Source: Enterobacterales bacterium
GTDB taxonomy: Bacteria > Pseudomonadota > Gammaproteobacteria > Enterobacterales > Enterobacteriaceae
Direction: 5' to 3'
DNA length: 64,000 nucleotides
Assembly (NCBI GenBank): GCA_003864575.1
Contig: BHES01000004.1
Span: 1 to 64,000 of the forward strand
Of this stretch, positions 38,245 to 49,773 are shown in pieces. The position numbers and the translations under genes are program-made. The notes beneath the pieces were generated by a model. The model was not told the DNA's origin. It did no database searches and saw nothing but the letters and a program-made list of their open reading frames with translations. Position 1 is the first letter of the stretch; the number at the start of each line of letters is the position of its first letter.

Positions 38245-39330
38245 TTATCGAGCGCGACGCAGACGTCGTTTAAAACGTTTCATCAGACGCGCTACACGCC
38301 AGGCGTGTTTGATGCAGTAGCCGTAGAACAAAAAAGCCAGCAGGAACAGTAACAACATCAACCACTCAGGGACGAATCCGAGATGCTCGCCAATCACGCC
38401 AATAGCGGCCAGCAGTGTTGCGGCCAGTGTGATTAAAACAAAGGCCTGACGCGAGCTAAATCCGGCTCGCATAATCAGGTGGTGAATATGCTGGCGATCG
38501 GGTGAGAAAGGACTCATACCTTTGCGCAGACGGCGATACATGATAGCAATCATGTCCATCAGGGGAATAGCGATCAGCCACAGCGCGGTGACGGGCGTCA
38601 TAGGATGCGTTACGCCCTGGGTACTCTGCAACAGGATCCAGATAATGGTAAAACCAATCAGCGTACTGCCTGCGTCACCCATAAAGACTTTATAGCGCGG
38701 ACCAAAAACGCCGAGGTTTAGCAAAATATAGGGAAGGGTAGCGGCAATCATGGCAAAGCACCAGAGTGCCAGATCCAGATGGCCACTCATGTACATCACG
38801 ATCCCCATCGCGCCAAAAGTGACGCTGGATAGCCCCCCCAGCAGCCCATCGATCCCATCCACCATATTAAAGGCGTTGATCGCAGCCCAAACGGCAAACA
38901 GCGTAACTGGATAGCCAAAGGGACCCAGGATCATCTCCCATGGCCCGATAAGATGTCCCAGATTGCTCAGGACCAGGCCGGCATAAACCATCATAGCAAT
39001 GGCCACCACCGCTTGAACAAACGCACGGATTTTAACGCTGATGTCAAAGCGATCGTCCAGAGCGCCGACCAGAACCAGTAACCCCGCGCAGCCCAGATAA
39101 AGCTTGCTGTGAGCTATCTGATAGTCAGTAATGAGGAAGGTAAAACAAATGCCTGCGAAAATTGAAATCCCCCCCACCAAAGGAATCAACCCCTGGTGAC
39201 GTTTACGATCATTGGGTTTATCAACTAATCCAACTTTAGGGGCAAGTTTTCGAGCCAAAAATAAGAAGACAAAAGAAAACAAGAAAATAACAAGGAGTTC
39301 AGAACTCATATTGAGCATGTTCACAGTCAA
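38245..39330 (-). CDS. wecA: Undecaprenyl-phosphate GlcNAc-1-phosphate transferase WecA
   Basis: The 361-residue polytopic enzyme of the MraY/WecA family has about 11 helices and transfers GlcNAc-1-P to undecaprenyl phosphate, starting ECA and many O-antigens. GALDDRFD is the DD motif, NAFNMVDGIDGL carries catalytic residues, and HHLIMRAGF is the HIHH-type loop. A start at the fifth codon (MLNMSSELL) is equally possible. First gene of the ECA operon, separated from rho by a terminator and about 230 bp that must hold its promoter. Confidence 0.96.
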   Translation of the reverse strand: MTVNMLNMSSELLVIFLFSFVFLFLARKLAPKVGLVDKPNDRKRHQGLIPLVGGISIFAGICFTFLITDYQIAHSKLYLGCAGLLVLVGALDDRFDISVKIRAFVQAVVAIAMMVYAGLVLSNLGHLIGPWEMILGPFGYPVTLFAVWAAINAFNMVDGIDGLLGGLSSVTFGAMGIVMYMSGHLDLALWCFAMIAATLPYILLNLGVFGPRYKVFMGDAGSTLIGFTIIWILLQSTQGVTHPMTPVTALWLIAIPLMDMIAIMYRRLRKGMSPFSPDRQHIHHLIMRAGFSSRQAFVLITLAATLLAAIGVIGEHLGFVPEWLMLLLFLLAFLFYGYCIKHAWRVARLMKRFKRRLRRAR

Positions 39331-39561
39331 CAGATCTCTGCAAAAAGAGAAGGCAGCTTAGCCTGGCCAACGTCATAAAACCTCACGGCCTTACGGTCAT
39401 TTCCTATGGGGGACAGTTGTGGTTTTGTCTAAAGCAATACCTTTACTGATTCATCATCCCTGTAGCTCGGACAAGGTAGAGAAAATGTCACTGAAAAACT
39501 ATCAGCGCTTATCTTAATTCCAGCTATTTGAGCAAACTGCCTTATCCTAGCCGCCAAAAGC

Positions 39562-39590
39562 AAAAAACGCCACGACTCAGCGTGGCGTTA
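39562..39590 (-). terminator. Terminator of rho
   Basis: On the minus strand AACGCCACG pairs with CGTGGCGTT around a 6-nt loop and is followed by TTTT. It lies 18 bp past the rho stop and upstream of the ECA operon. Confidence 0.88.
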
Positions 39591-39607
39591 GGTCACTTTT
39601 GCACCAA

Positions 39608-40867
39608 TTACGAACGTTTCATCATGTCGAAGAAATCATCGTTGGTTTTGGTCATCGCAAGCTTGTTAATGAGGAATTCCATCGCGTCGATCTCGCCCAT
39701 TGGATGGATGATTTTACGCAGGATCCACATTTTTTGCAGTTCTTCTGACGTCGTAAGCAACTCTTCTTTACGCGTACCGGAACGGTTGTAATCGATAGCA
39801 GGGAATACACGTTTCTCAGCGATTTTACGCGCGAGATGCAATTCCATGTTGCCGGTACCTTTAAATTCTTCATAGATAACTTCATCCATTTTAGAACCGG
39901 TATCAACCAACGCTGTCGCGATAATCGTCAGGCTTCCGCCCTCTTCCACGTTACGTGCTGCACCAAAGAAACGCTTTGGACGATGCAGGGCGTTGGCATC
40001 CACACCACCGGTCAGTACCTTGCCTGAGGCAGGAACAACGGTGTTATAGGCGCGCGCCAAACGGGTGATGGAATCGAGAAGAATGATAACGTCTTTTTTG
40101 TGCTCAACCAGACGTTTGGCTTTTTCGATAACCATTTCGGCTACCTGCACGTGACGGGATGCTGGCTCATCAAAGGTAGAAGCAATAACTTCGCCTTTAA
40201 CCAGACGTTGCATCTCGGTCACTTCTTCCGGACGCTCGTCAATCAGCAACACCATCAATACGCAATCCGGGTGGTTATACGCAATGCTGGTCGCGATGTT
40301 CTGCAACAGCATGGTTTTACCGGCCTTCGGTGGTGCCACGATTAAACCACGCTGACCGCGGCCAATCGGTGAAGCCAAATCAAGTACGCGAGCGGTTAAA
40401 TCTTCGGTAGAACCGTTACCACGTTCCATACGTAAACGTGAGTTTGCATGTAACGGGGTTAAGTTTTCGAACAAGATTTTGTTGCGGGCGTTTTCTGGTT
40501 TGTCGTAGTTAACTTCGTTAACTTTCAACAGGGCAAAATAACGTTCACCTTCTTTTGGTGGGCGGATTTTACCGGAAATGGTGTCGCCAGTGCGAAGGTT
40601 GAAGCGGCGAATTTGGCTTGGAGAAACGTAGATGTCGTCGGGACCGGCGAGGTAGGAACTGTCTCCAGAGCGGAGGAAACCAAATCCATCCTGCAATATT
40701 TCCAGTACGCCATCACCGAAGATGTCTTCTCCGCTTTTCGCATGTTGCTTCAGGATTGAAAATATAATGTCTTGCTTGCGCATACGGGCTTGGTTTTCCA
40801 GCCCCATATTTTCGCCGAGTGCAATCAGGTCAGAGACCGGCGTATTCTTTAATTCGGTAAGATTCAT
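39608..40867 (-). CDS. rho: Transcription termination factor Rho
   Basis: The 419-residue hexameric RNA helicase begins [36 protein letters not shown]. The N-terminal RNA-binding domain follows with FGFLRS and [16 protein letters not shown]. Walker A is in [12 protein letters not shown], Walker B in [16 protein letters not shown], and the Q-loop and R-loop regions are intact. The length equals E. coli Rho. Confidence 0.99.
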   Translation of the reverse strand: MNLTELKNTPVSDLIALGENMGLENQARMRKQDIIFSILKQHAKSGEDIFGDGVLEILQDGFGFLRSGDSSYLAGPDDIYVSPSQIRRFNLRTGDTISGKIRPPKEGERYFALLKVNEVNYDKPENARNKILFENLTPLHANSRLRMERGNGSTEDLTARVLDLASPIGRGQRGLIVAPPKAGKTMLLQNIATSIAYNHPDCVLMVLLIDERPEEVTEMQRLVKGEVIASTFDEPASRHVQVAEMVIEKAKRLVEHKKDVIILLDSITRLARAYNTVVPASGKVLTGGVDANALHRPKRFFGAARNVEEGGSLTIIATALVDTGSKMDEVIYEEFKGTGNMELHLARKIAEKRVFPAIDYNRSGTRKEELLTTSEELQKMWILRKIIHPMGEIDAMEFLINKLAMTKTNDDFFDMMKRS

Positions 40868-41282
40868 AATGGTGGGTTCTTAAACTCGGGGTATGTCTCG
40901 AACATCTGTCGTGAATGGGTATGGCAGGGTCATCCATGCCTGTTTGTGTAGGACACTCAATTAGCAGTTTCTGAATATAGGCCACAGGCAGTCGCATGAG
41001 GCTATTCTTGATGGGCAGACTGATATTGAAGGTGTCTTAATGCCGATTTTGTCAAAACCGTTAGATTGTCAAAGCACAGTGCCAGTTCAACTTATTTTTA
41101 TCAAAGTCACTTTATAGGTCTAGGCAGATGTTTTTGACACAGAATAAAACGTAAGAATCAAACTACAGGTAAGCTCTATTTGCAGTAAGCGTAAACTTAG
41201 CACGCTTCTTGACAGGCGTCTAGCGGACAATATGAAAAACACGTCTGCCCGCTAAACACCTGGGTTTGGTCATCCCGACCGA
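40868..41282 (-). other. Long rho leader region between trxA and rho
   Basis: These 415 bp contain no supported gene. On the minus strand, just after trxA, TAGCGGGCA can pair with TGTCCGCTA (one G-U pair, 16-nt loop). TTGACA occurs twice (starting near 41072 and 41055), and either could serve a rho promoter. E. coli has a rho leader with autoregulation and a short rhoL frame. The only leader ATG frame I saw (start 41007) does not look like RhoL and runs into rho out of frame. Confidence 0.45.
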
Positions 41283-41609
41283 TTACAGATTAGCCGTCAG
41301 GAACTCTTTCAACTGACCTTTTGACAGTGCGCCAACTTTCGTTGCTGCGACTTCACCACCTTTAAATAACAGCAGGGTAGGAATACCACGGATGCCGTAT
41401 TTAGGTGCAGTACCTGGGTTTTCATCGATATTCAGCTTAGCGATGGTCAGCTTGCCTTCGAACTCAGTGGCAATTTCATCGAGAATCGGAGCAATCATCT
41501 TGCACGGACCACACCATTCAGCCCAGAAGTCGACCAGAACCAGCCCATCGGCTTTCAGTACGTCTTTGTCGAAACTGTCATCGGTCAGGTGAATAATTTT
41601 ATCGCTCAT
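41283..41609 (-). CDS. trxA: Thioredoxin 1
   Basis: The 108-residue cytoplasmic disulfide reductase has the redox motif WCGPCK with Cys33 and Cys36, the buried Asp in VLVDFWAEW, and the cis-Pro in [11 protein letters not shown]. It is close to identical with E. coli TrxA. It is divergent from rhlB, with 118 bp between the starts. Confidence 0.99.
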   Translation of the reverse strand: MSDKIIHLTDDSFDKDVLKADGLVLVDFWAEWCGPCKMIAPILDEIATEFEGKLTIAKLNIDENPGTAPKYGIRGIPTLLLFKGGEVAATKVGALSKGQLKEFLTANL

Positions 41610-41727
41610 GTTCTACTCCAAAGGATTATCTTTACCTTGTTGATGTAGCATTAACCAACATTAGGTTGACTTTATTTCACCGGATACGCTTTCGTAAAGC
41701 AATAGTTAGCTGATATTCTACCACACT

Positions 41728-43026
41728 ATGAGCAAAACACACTTGACCGAACAGAAGTTTTCCGACTTCGCCCTGCACCCGCTTGCAGTTGAAGCCCTTG
41801 AAAAGAAAGGCTTTCATTACTGCACCCCTATTCAGGCATTGGCATTGCCAATCACGCTCGCTGGGCGTGATGTTGCAGGTCAGGCGCAAACCGGTACCGG
41901 CAAGACGCTGGCTTTTCTAGCGTCTACTTTCCATTATCTGCTTTCTAACCCTGCCGCTGAGGGTCGTCAGATCAATCAACCGCGTGCTTTAATCATGGCA
42001 CCAACGCGCGAACTCGCCGTGCAAATTCACTCGGATGCTGAGGCATTGTCTGAATCCACCGGGCTGAAACTGGGCCTGGCTTACGGCGGCGACGGCTACG
42101 ACAAACAGCTAAAAGTGCTGGAAAGTGGCGTTGATATTCTCATCGGTACCGCGGGTCGTTTGATCGACTACGCCAAACAAAATTATATCGATCTCGGTGC
42201 AATTCAGGTTGTCGTCCTCGACGAAGCCGACCGCATGTTTGATCTCGGTTTTATTAAAGATATCCGCTGGTTGTTCCGCCGTATGCCACCCGCGACTCAG
42301 CGCCTTAACATGCTGTTCTCTGCGACCCTCTCTTACCGTGTAAAAGAGCTGGCGTTCGAAAACATGAACAACGCCGAGTCGATTGAAATCGAACCGGAAC
42401 AAAAAACTGGTCACCGAATTCAGGAAGAGCTGTTCTACCCTTCAAACGAAGAAAAAATGCGCCTGCTACAGACGCTGATTGAAGAAGAATGGCCAGATCG
42501 CTGCATCATTTTCGCTAACACCAAACACCGCTGTGAAGACGTCTGGGGCCATCTGGCTGCCGATGGTCACCGTGTCGGTTTGCTGACCGGCGATGTACCG
42601 CAGAAAAAACGTCTGCGTGTGCTGGAAGACTTTACTAAAGGTGCGCTGGATATTTTGGTGGCGACGGATGTAGCGGCACGCGGATTACACATCCCTGCGG
42701 TTACGCATGTCTTCAACTATGACTTGCCTGACGACTGTGAAGATTACGTTCACCGTATTGGCCGTACCGGCCGTGCTGGCTTAAGCGGTCACTCCATCAG
42801 CCTGGCCTGCGAAGAGTACGCGCTGAATTTAACTGCGATCGAAACCTACACCGGTCACAATATTCCAGTTAGCCGTTACAACAGCGATGCCCTGCTCGAT
42901 GGATTACCTGCGCCAAAACGTCTTGCACGTACGCGCAGCGGTAACGGCCCACGTCGTAACGGTAATAATTCATCGTCACGCCGCAGCAGCAGTGCACCTC
43001 GTAGCAACCGTAAGCGTACGGGCTGA
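41728..43026 (+). CDS. rhlB: DEAD-box RNA helicase RhlB
   Basis: The 432-residue degradosome helicase begins [24 protein letters not shown]. It has AQTGTGKT (residues 53-60), [36 protein letters not shown] and [10 protein letters not shown]. The C-terminal tail is basic and Ser/Arg/Asn-rich ([20 protein letters not shown]). It unwinds RNA with RNase E and PNPase. gppA starts 4 bp later, so the two are co-transcribed. Confidence 0.98.
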   Translation: MSKTHLTEQKFSDFALHPLAVEALEKKGFHYCTPIQALALPITLAGRDVAGQAQTGTGKTLAFLASTFHYLLSNPAAEGRQINQPRALIMAPTRELAVQIHSDAEALSESTGLKLGLAYGGDGYDKQLKVLESGVDILIGTAGRLIDYAKQNYIDLGAIQVVVLDEADRMFDLGFIKDIRWLFRRMPPATQRLNMLFSATLSYRVKELAFENMNNAESIEIEPEQKTGHRIQEELFYPSNEEKMRLLQTLIEEEWPDRCIIFANTKHRCEDVWGHLAADGHRVGLLTGDVPQKKRLRVLEDFTKGALDILVATDVAARGLHIPAVTHVFNYDLPDDCEDYVHRIGRTGRAGLSGHSISLACEEYALNLTAIETYTGHNIPVSRYNSDALLDGLPAPKRLARTRSGNGPRRNGNNSSSRRSSSAPRSNRKRTG

Positions 43027-43030
43027 TACT

Positions 43031-44527
43031 ATGCTGAGCTCCACCTCACTCTACGCAGCGATCGATCTGGGCTCGAACAGCTTTCATATGCTGGTTGTTC
43101 GTGAGGTGGCTGGCAGTATTCAGACGCTGGCAAAAATCAAACGCAAAGTGCGCCTGGCGGCAGGTCTGGATCAACAGAACCTGCTTTCTCAGGAAGCAAT
43201 GCAACGCGGCTGGCAGTGCCTGAGGTTATTCTCGGAACGGCTACAGGATATTCCACGTGAACAAATCCGGGTGGTGGCAACTGCGACATTGCGTCTGGCC
43301 AGCAATGCCGATGAGTTCCTGCAAAAAGCGCAAGAAATTCTCGGATGTCCGGTGCAGGTGATTGCCGGTGAAGAAGAAGCCCGCCTGATTTATCACGGCG
43401 TAGCCCACACCACGGGTGGCCCGGATAAACGTTTGGTGGTCGATATTGGTGGCGGCAGCACGGAATTAGTCACCGGTATTGGCGCACAGGCCACCACGCT
43501 CATCAGCCTGTCAATGGGTTGTGTGACCTGGCTGGAACGCTATTTTGGCGACCGCAATTTGGGTAAAGAGAATTTCGAACAGGCCGAACAAGCCGCCCTC
43601 GAAATGATTACACCGGTTGCGCCCGAGTTGCTGGCGAACGGCTGGCAAATTTGTGTAGGCGCTTCTGGCACCGTGCAGGCATTGCAGGAGATCATGGTCG
43701 CGCAGGGTATGGATGAGCGGATCACGCTCCCCAAACTGCAACAGCTCAAACAACGCGCTATTCAGTGCGGAAAACTGGAAGAGCTTGAGATCGAAGGACT
43801 GACGCTCGAACGTGCACTGGTTTTCCCCAGCGGTCTTTCCATCCTGATCGCTATCTTCAAAGCCCTGAATATCGAAACCATGACCCTTGCCGGCGGTGCG
43901 CTGCGTGAAGGTCTGGTGTACGGCATGCTGCATTTACCCATAGAACAAGATATACGCCAACGCACGCTGCGAAATTTACAGCGCCGTTACCTGCTCGACA
44001 GCGAACAGGCTTCCCGCGTGGCGCAGTTGGCTGAGAATTTCTCACAGCAAGTCTCGGGCGTCTGGCAGCTGGATGCACGCGCCCGCGAATTGCTGAACAG
44101 CGCCTGCCTAATCCATGAAATTGGTCTGAGCGTAGATTTTAGGCAGGCTTCTCATCACGCGGCCTACCTTATCCGCCATCTGGATTTACCCGGTTTCACC
44201 CCGGCACAAAAAAAACTACTGGCTACCCTTTTACAGAATCAGAGCAGTGCGCTCGATTTGCCCTTGCTCAGTCAGCAAAATGCCGTCCCGCCGCGTCAGG
44301 CACAACGTTTATGTCGCATTCTGCGACTGGCGATTATTTTTGCCAGCCGTCGTCGGGATGACACGCTGCCTGCGGTTCGCTTGCGTGCCAATGAAGATGA
44401 CCTGAACGTGATAGTGCCGTACGGTTGGCTGGAACAGCATCCGCTACGTGCCGAAGAGTTGGAACAGGAGAGCCACTGGCAGAGTTATGCCCATTGGCCG
44501 CTATACATTGAAGAGAGCGGTAAATAG
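43031..44527 (+). CDS. gppA: Guanosine-5'-triphosphate,3'-diphosphate pyrophosphatase GppA
   Basis: The 498-residue Ppx/GppA phosphatase removes a phosphate from pppGpp to give ppGpp in the stringent response. The actin-like ATPase-type N-domain shows [17 protein letters not shown] and [14 protein letters not shown]; the C-terminal HD-like helical domain follows ([24 protein letters not shown]). I chose ATG 43031, 4 bp after the rhlB stop; the frame continues into rhlB without family support. Confidence 0.96.
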   Translation: MLSSTSLYAAIDLGSNSFHMLVVREVAGSIQTLAKIKRKVRLAAGLDQQNLLSQEAMQRGWQCLRLFSERLQDIPREQIRVVATATLRLASNADEFLQKAQEILGCPVQVIAGEEEARLIYHGVAHTTGGPDKRLVVDIGGGSTELVTGIGAQATTLISLSMGCVTWLERYFGDRNLGKENFEQAEQAALEMITPVAPELLANGWQICVGASGTVQALQEIMVAQGMDERITLPKLQQLKQRAIQCGKLEELEIEGLTLERALVFPSGLSILIAIFKALNIETMTLAGGALREGLVYGMLHLPIEQDIRQRTLRNLQRRYLLDSEQASRVAQLAENFSQQVSGVWQLDARARELLNSACLIHEIGLSVDFRQASHHAAYLIRHLDLPGFTPAQKKLLATLLQNQSSALDLPLLSQQNAVPPRQAQRLCRILRLAIIFASRRRDDTLPAVRLRANEDDLNVIVPYGWLEQHPLRAEELEQESHWQSYAHWPLYIEESGK

Positions 44528-44558
44528 CACATCGGCTTTTCACAATAAACGCAGTATC

Positions 44559-44586
44559 AGGGCGACCTCATAGTCGCCCTTTTTTA
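44559..44586. terminator. Terminator between gppA and rep
   Basis: AGGGCGAC/GTCGCCCT forms an 8-bp perfect stem with a 6-nt loop followed by TTTTT on the plus strand. It lies between converging gppA and rep. Confidence 0.88.
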
Positions 44587-44599
44587 TGACACGGTCTCG

Positions 44600-46618
44600 C
44601 TACTTTTTGGCGTTCGCCAGCTGTTCACGAATCTTCTCCAGATGACTCTGTCCTTTGACCATTCGCTCCTGAGGGCTGACCACTTTGCGCTCGGACTCCC
44701 ATTCCAGATCATCTTGAGGTAGCTCCAGCAGGAAGCGGCTTGGTTCCGGGCGGAGCATTTCGCCGTACTGCCGCCTTTCACGGCAGAGCGTAAAGAACAG
44801 CTCTTTTTGCGCACGGGTGATACCCACATAAGCCAGACGGCGCTCTTCATCGACGTTGTCTTCATCAATACTACTTTGGTGCGGCAACAACCCTTCTTCC
44901 ATCCCGACTAAAAATACGTACGGGAACTCCAGTCCCTTGGAGGCATGCAGCGTCATCAACTGGACCTGATCCAGCTCTTCGTCACTCTCGCCACGTTCCA
45001 TCATGTCGCGCAGAGTAAAACGCGTAACCACCTGAGTCAGGGTCATCGGCTCATCGAGATCGGTCCCTTCGAGCATTTCAGTCATCCAGCTAAACAGCTG
45101 GTTGACGTTTTTCATGCGCATTTCGGCAGCTTTCGGGCTTGGAGAGGTTTCAAACAGCCAGCTTTCGTAATCCACACCGTGGATCAGGTCACGTACCGCA
45201 GCAACAGGTTCCCTTTCGACGCGGTCAGCAATCGCGCCCATCCAGTGCGTAAAACGCTGCAATGACTCCAGACCGCGCCCGGTCAAATACTGGCCCAGGC
45301 CAAAATCAGAGCTGGCTTTGAACAGACCCTTATTGCGTTGATTCGCCCACTCACCCAGCTTTTGTAACGTGGCCGCGCCTATCTCACGGCGTGGTGTATT
45401 GACGATACGCAGGAAAGCGCTGTCATCATCGGGGTTAGTCAGTACACGCAGGTATGCCAGCAAATCTTTGATCTCTGGCCGGGAGAAAAACGACGTTCCG
45501 CCGGAGATACGATACGGAATACGGTTTTGCATCAGCATCTTTTCAAACAAACGCGATTGATGGTTACCACGATATAAAATCGCATAGTCGCCGTAGTCGG
45601 TTTTGTTCATAAAGTGATGCGCGATAAGTTCACCGACCACCCGTTCAGCTTCATGGTCTTCATTATTGGCGGTGATCACTTTGAGTGCTTCACCATAGCC
45701 CAGATCCGAAAACAGACGCTTTTCGAAGACGTGAGGGTTATTAGCAATCAGAATATTGGCGGCTTTCAGGATCCGCTGCGAAGATCGGTAGTTCTGTTCG
45801 AGCTTAATAACCTGCAAGGCGGGAAAATCTTCTTTCAGTAACACCAGATTCTGTGGACGGGCGCCACGCCAGGAGTAGATCGACTGATCATCGTCGCCGA
45901 CCACGGTGAAACGTGCGCGGCTGCCTACCAGCAATTTCACCATCATGTACTGACTGGTATTGGTGTCCTGATATTCATCCACCAGCAGATAACGTAGTTT
46001 GTTCTGCCAGCGTTCGCGCACCTCTTCATTGCGCTGCAACAACAGCGTTGGCAGCAGAATCAAATCATCGAAATCGAGAATATTACAGGCGCGCATATGG
46101 TCGTGGTACAAGCCATAACAGTGCGCAAAGATCTTATCGCGTTCGGATCGTGCAATGTTTGCCGCCGCAGCGGGATCGATCAGATCATTCTTCCAGTTGG
46201 AGATCGTCGAGATCAGCTGCTGCAAGAGTGTCTTGTCCTGCTCAAGCCAGGTTTCACTGAGTTCTTTTAACAGCGCCAATTGGTCTTGATCATCAAACAG
46301 CGAGAAGTTCGACTTCATGCCAAGCGCCGCGAACTCTTTTTTAATGATCTCCAGACCCAGCGTATGGAAGGTTGAAATCAGTAATCCACGCGCCTCTTTG
46401 CGCCCGAGAGTCTGCGCCACACGCTCTTTCATTTCACGTGCGGCTTTGTTGGTAAAGGTCACGGCGGCGATGTGGCGCGCCTGATAACCACATTGGCGGA
46501 TCAAGTGCGCGATTTTATTGGTGATAACCCGGGTCTTACCGGATCCGGCACCGGCCAGAACCAGACAGGGTCCGGTAACGAATTCGACGGCGTGTTGTTG
46601 ACTGGGGTTTAATCGCAT
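44600..46618 (-). CDS. rep: ATP-dependent DNA helicase Rep
   Basis: The 672-residue superfamily 1 helicase clears proteins ahead of replication forks. GAGSGKT is at residues 23-29 and [43 protein letters not shown] and [23 protein letters not shown] follow. I chose ATG 46618 ([14 protein letters not shown], the E. coli start); the frame extends 43 codons upstream. Rep differs from UvrD in this window by lacking the Tudor-like tail. Confidence 0.98.
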   Translation of the reverse strand: MRLNPSQQHAVEFVTGPCLVLAGAGSGKTRVITNKIAHLIRQCGYQARHIAAVTFTNKAAREMKERVAQTLGRKEARGLLISTFHTLGLEIIKKEFAALGMKSNFSLFDDQDQLALLKELSETWLEQDKTLLQQLISTISNWKNDLIDPAAAANIARSERDKIFAHCYGLYHDHMRACNILDFDDLILLPTLLLQRNEEVRERWQNKLRYLLVDEYQDTNTSQYMMVKLLVGSRARFTVVGDDDQSIYSWRGARPQNLVLLKEDFPALQVIKLEQNYRSSQRILKAANILIANNPHVFEKRLFSDLGYGEALKVITANNEDHEAERVVGELIAHHFMNKTDYGDYAILYRGNHQSRLFEKMLMQNRIPYRISGGTSFFSRPEIKDLLAYLRVLTNPDDDSAFLRIVNTPRREIGAATLQKLGEWANQRNKGLFKASSDFGLGQYLTGRGLESLQRFTHWMGAIADRVEREPVAAVRDLIHGVDYESWLFETSPSPKAAEMRMKNVNQLFSWMTEMLEGTDLDEPMTLTQVVTRFTLRDMMERGESDEELDQVQLMTLHASKGLEFPYVFLVGMEEGLLPHQSSIDEDNVDEERRLAYVGITRAQKELFFTLCRERRQYGEMLRPEPSRFLLELPQDDLEWESERKVVSPQERMVKGQSHLEKIREQLANAKK

Positions 46619-46794
46619 GGCGTAATTTTGCTCACTTGATGGACAAGGACGGCGATTGTAGCAGAAAGGACTGGTGAAATTGACAGGCTTTACGGCGCAT
46701 TTTGTTATGTCTGGAACGCAGGTCGGAGTCCACATGCTGGGTTGCAAATGTTACATTACATCTCTGGAACACATCTCGATAAAAGGTCTCAACC

Positions 46795-47076
46795 ATGGCA
46801 AAAACCGCAGCAGCAATGCATATCCTTGTAAAAGAAGAAGCTCAGGCTCAAGAAATTCTGACGCAATTACAAAACGGCGGCGATTTCGAAAAGCTGGCGA
46901 AGAAACACTCAACCTGCCCGTCAGGTAAGAAAGGCGGCCATTTAGGCGAATTCAAGCAGGGCGCAATGGTTCCTGCTTTCGATAAAGTGGTGTTTTCCGC
47001 TCCGCTGATCGAGCCACAGGGCCCGCTGCACACCCAGTTTGGTTACCACATTATTAAGATCCTGTACCGCAACTGA
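46795..47076 (+). CDS. ppiC: Peptidyl-prolyl cis-trans isomerase C (parvulin)
   Basis: The 93-residue single-domain cytoplasmic parvulin begins [21 protein letters not shown] and carries [32 protein letters not shown] and the C-terminal FGYHIIKIL. It is divergent from rep and convergent with ilvC. Confidence 0.97.
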   Translation: MAKTAAAMHILVKEEAQAQEILTQLQNGGDFEKLAKKHSTCPSGKKGGHLGEFKQGAMVPAFDKVVFSAPLIEPQGPLHTQFGYHIIKILYRN

Positions 47077-47100
47077 GTTTCCGTTTCGGCACAGTAAAAA

Positions 47101-47136
47101 GAAAGGGCACCGCATTTTCATGCAGTGCCCTTTTTC
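47101..47136. terminator. Terminator between ppiC and ilvC
   Basis: AAAGGGCAC pairs with GTGCCCTTT around an inner GCAT/ATGC stem, followed by TTTTT. A-rich sequence upstream makes it likely to work in both directions. Confidence 0.88.
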
Positions 47137-47168
47137 ATTCTATTTCTTTATGCCATCAGCATAGGCTA

Positions 47169-48644
47169 TCAGCTGGCAACCGCGATACGTTTCATATCAG
47201 TCATATAACCGCGCAGCTTGTGGCCTACCGCTTCGATCGGGTGGTTACGGATAGCTTCGTTAACGTCACGCAGTTGCGCGTTATCAACGTGGGTACCCGC
47301 CACAGATTTACCCAGATCGCCTGCCTGCAGCGTGGTCATGAACTCTTTCAGCAATGGCACTGCTGCGTTGGCAAACAGGTAGTTACCGTATTCAGCCGTG
47401 TCAGAGATAACCACGTTCATTTCATACAGACGCTTACGTGCAACAGTGTTCGCGATCAGCGGCAGCTCGTGCAGTGATTCGTAGTAAGCAGATTCTTCGA
47501 TGATGCCGGCATCCACCATAGTTTCGAATGCCAGTTCAACGCCCGCTTTCACCATCGCAATCATCAGAACGCCATGATCGAAGTATTCCTGCTCTGCAAT
47601 TTTGCCTTCGAACTGTGGTGCGTTCTCGAACGCGGATGCGCCGGTCTCTTCACGCCAGGTCAGCAGGTTTTTATCATCGTTCGCCCAGTCAGCCATCATA
47701 CCGCTGGAGAATTCACCCGAGATGATGTCATCCATGTGTTTTTGGAACAGCGGCGCCATGATGCCTTTCAATTGCTCGGACAGGGCATAAGCACGCAGTT
47801 TCGCCGGGTTGGACAAGCGGTCCATCATCAGTGTGATACCGCCTTGCTTCAGCGCTTCAGTGATGGTTTCCCAGCCGAATTGCAGCAGCTTTTCTGCATA
47901 AGCTTCGTCAACGCCTTCAGCAACCAGTTTGTCGAAGCACAGCAGCGAACCGGCCTGCAGCATGCCACACAGAATAGTTTGCTCGCCCATCAGGTCAGAT
48001 TTTACTTCTGCAACGAAAGAAGATTGCAGAACGCCGGCACGGTGGCCGCCAGTTGCCGCAGCCCAGGCTTTAGCAATCGCCATGCCTTCGCCTTTCGGAT
48101 CATTTTCCGGGTGAACGGCGATCAGCGTCGGAACACCGAAACCACGTTTGTACTCTTCACGCACTTCGGTACCCGGACATTTTGGTGCCACCATCACCAC
48201 GGTGATGTCTTTACGGATTTTCTCGCCCACTTCAACGATGTTGAAGCCGTGGGAGTAACCCAGGGTCGCGCCGTCTTTCATCAGGGGCTGAACCGCTTTA
48301 ACCACGGCGCTGTGCTGTTTGTCCGGCGTCAGGTTAACCACCAGGTCTGCCTGTGGGATCAGTTCTTCGTAGGTGCCGACTTTGAAGCCGTTCTCGGTCG
48401 CTTTACGCCATGAAGCACGCTTCTCAGCAATCGCTTCTGCACGCAGGGTGTAGGAAACGTCCAGACCAGAGTCACGCATGTTCAGACCCTGGTTCAGGCC
48501 CTGCGCGCCACAGCCGACAATCACCACTTTTTTACCTTTGAGATAGCTGGCTTCATCGGCGAATTCGTCACGCCCCATAAAGCGGCATTTGCCCAATTGT
48601 GCCAACTGCTGGCGCAGGTTTAAGGTGTTGAAATAGTTAGCCAT
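47169..48644 (-). CDS. ilvC: Ketol-acid reductoisomerase IlvC (class II)
   Basis: The 491-residue long-form enzyme uses NADPH to rearrange and reduce acetolactate and acetohydroxybutyrate in valine, leucine and isoleucine synthesis. The Rossmann motif [21 protein letters not shown] is near the N-terminus; [20 protein letters not shown] and the duplicated knotted helical domains follow. I chose ATG 48644 ([15 protein letters not shown], the family start) over an extension of 36 codons. Divergent from its activator ilvY. Confidence 0.98.
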   Translation of the reverse strand: MANYFNTLNLRQQLAQLGKCRFMGRDEFADEASYLKGKKVVIVGCGAQGLNQGLNMRDSGLDVSYTLRAEAIAEKRASWRKATENGFKVGTYEELIPQADLVVNLTPDKQHSAVVKAVQPLMKDGATLGYSHGFNIVEVGEKIRKDITVVMVAPKCPGTEVREEYKRGFGVPTLIAVHPENDPKGEGMAIAKAWAAATGGHRAGVLQSSFVAEVKSDLMGEQTILCGMLQAGSLLCFDKLVAEGVDEAYAEKLLQFGWETITEALKQGGITLMMDRLSNPAKLRAYALSEQLKGIMAPLFQKHMDDIISGEFSSGMMADWANDDKNLLTWREETGASAFENAPQFEGKIAEQEYFDHGVLMIAMVKAGVELAFETMVDAGIIEESAYYESLHELPLIANTVARKRLYEMNVVISDTAEYGNYLFANAAVPLLKEFMTTLQAGDLGKSVAGTHVDNAQLRDVNEAIRNHPIEAVGHKLRGYMTDMKRIAVAS

Positions 48645-48790
48645 GGTAATACTCCGTTGTTCGAGGTGAGGATGCTGTGTAACTCTAAATAAATAATTTG
48701 TTTCACCGGTCTGTCGTCTGCCGGTGAACGCCGTGAAATCACTATATGTCATGTACTGCGTTGCTTAAATTGATATATTGAGAAGATGAC

Positions 48791-48807
48791 GTTGCAAATT
48801 ATGCAAC
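48791..48807. promoter_or_regulatory. IlvY operator in the ilvY-ilvC interval
   Basis: GTTGCAAATTATGCAAC is a 17-bp palindrome with a LysR-type T-N11-A core, 34 bp upstream of ilvY. A degenerate half-site (GTTGCTTAAATTGATAT) lies 31 bp to the left, toward ilvC. E. coli has two tandem IlvY operators in this interval, where IlvY represses itself and activates ilvC with acetolactate. Confidence 0.75.
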
Positions 48808-48841
48808 ATACTTCTTTCTCTTAAATCTGGGTAACCCGCTC

Positions 48842-49723
48842 ATGGATCTGCGCGATTTAAAGCTCTTTCTGCATCTGGCTGAAAGCCGCCATTTTGGGCG
48901 CTCATCCAAAGCTATGCATGTCAGTCCGTCAACCCTTTCACGCCAGATCCAACGGCTGGAAGAGGAACTCGGGCAACCGCTGTTTCAGCGAGATAACCGC
49001 ACCGTGCAGCTGACTGGCGCGGGTGAACATCTTAAAACGTTTGCCCAGCAGACATTGTTACAGTACCAACAACTTCGCCATTCGCTCGGCCAGCATGGAC
49101 CAACACTTAGCGGTGAACTGCGGTTGTTCTGCTCGGTGACTGCCGCTTATAGCCATCTCCCGCCGATCCTTGACCGTTTCCGGGCACAGCATCCGCTGGT
49201 TGAAATCAAACTAACCACCGGTGATGCCGCCGACGCGGTCGAAAAAGTGCAGTCAACCGAAGCGGATTTGGGTATTGCCGGACACCCTGAAACGCTGCCA
49301 TCCAGCGTGGATTTCACTAAGATCGGTGAAATCCCGATGATCCTGATAGCCCCTTCACTGCCCTGTGCCGTACGCATACAAACCAGTGAAGCCAGTCCCG
49401 ACTGGTCGCAAATTCCGTTTATCCTGCCGGAACATGGCCCGGCGCGAAAACGCATCGACATCTGGTTTAAACGCAACCGTCTTTCGAACCCGCTGATTTA
49501 CGCCACGGTGTCCGGCCACGAGGCCATTGTCTCAATGGTGGCGCTGGGCTGTGGTATTGCACTACTGCCCGACGTCGTGCTGGAGAACAGCCCTGAGCCG
49601 GTACGTAACCGCATTACCGTACTCGACAACGTGACGCTCGGCGCACCGCTAGAGCTCGGCGTTTGCGTACAAAAAAAACGCCTTAACGAGCCTCTGATCG
49701 ACGCCTTCTGGCAGTTGCTCTGA
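48842..49723 (+). CDS. ilvY: LysR-type regulator IlvY
   Basis: The 293-residue regulator has an N-terminal winged HTH (MDLRDLKLFLHLAESRHFGRSSKAMHVSPSTLSRQIQRLEEELG) and a periplasmic-binding-protein-like effector domain. It activates ilvC when acetolactate or acetohydroxybutyrate is bound. Divergent from ilvC over a 197-bp regulatory interval. Confidence 0.96.
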   Translation: MDLRDLKLFLHLAESRHFGRSSKAMHVSPSTLSRQIQRLEEELGQPLFQRDNRTVQLTGAGEHLKTFAQQTLLQYQQLRHSLGQHGPTLSGELRLFCSVTAAYSHLPPILDRFRAQHPLVEIKLTTGDAADAVEKVQSTEADLGIAGHPETLPSSVDFTKIGEIPMILIAPSLPCAVRIQTSEASPDWSQIPFILPEHGPARKRIDIWFKRNRLSNPLIYATVSGHEAIVSMVALGCGIALLPDVVLENSPEPVRNRITVLDNVTLGAPLELGVCVQKKRLNEPLIDAFWQLL

Positions 49724-49740
49724 GCATTTCAGACAATAAA

Positions 49741-49769
49741 AAACGGGACCGTTTCAGGGTCCCGTTTTA
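49741..49769. terminator. Bidirectional terminator between ilvY and ilvA
   Basis: AAAACGGGACC pairs with GGTCCCGTTTT (11 bp, 7-nt loop). The stem's own A/T ends give T-runs on both strands. Confidence 0.9.
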
Positions 49770-49773
49770 TTTA

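Noticed and set aside
39331-39561. JUMPstart/ops element upstream of the ECA operon
   Set aside because: I looked for GGCGGTAGCGT-like sequence on the minus strand and found none.
40868-41007. A RhoL-like leader peptide upstream of rho
   Set aside because: The only ATG frame (MRLPVAYIQKLLIECP...) does not resemble E. coli RhoL and runs out of frame into rho, so I did not call it.
42887-43030. 48-codon upstream extension of gppA
   Set aside because: It overlaps the rhlB C-terminal tail, is Ala/His/Val low-complexity and is not part of GppA; the ATG at 43031 gives the family N-terminus.
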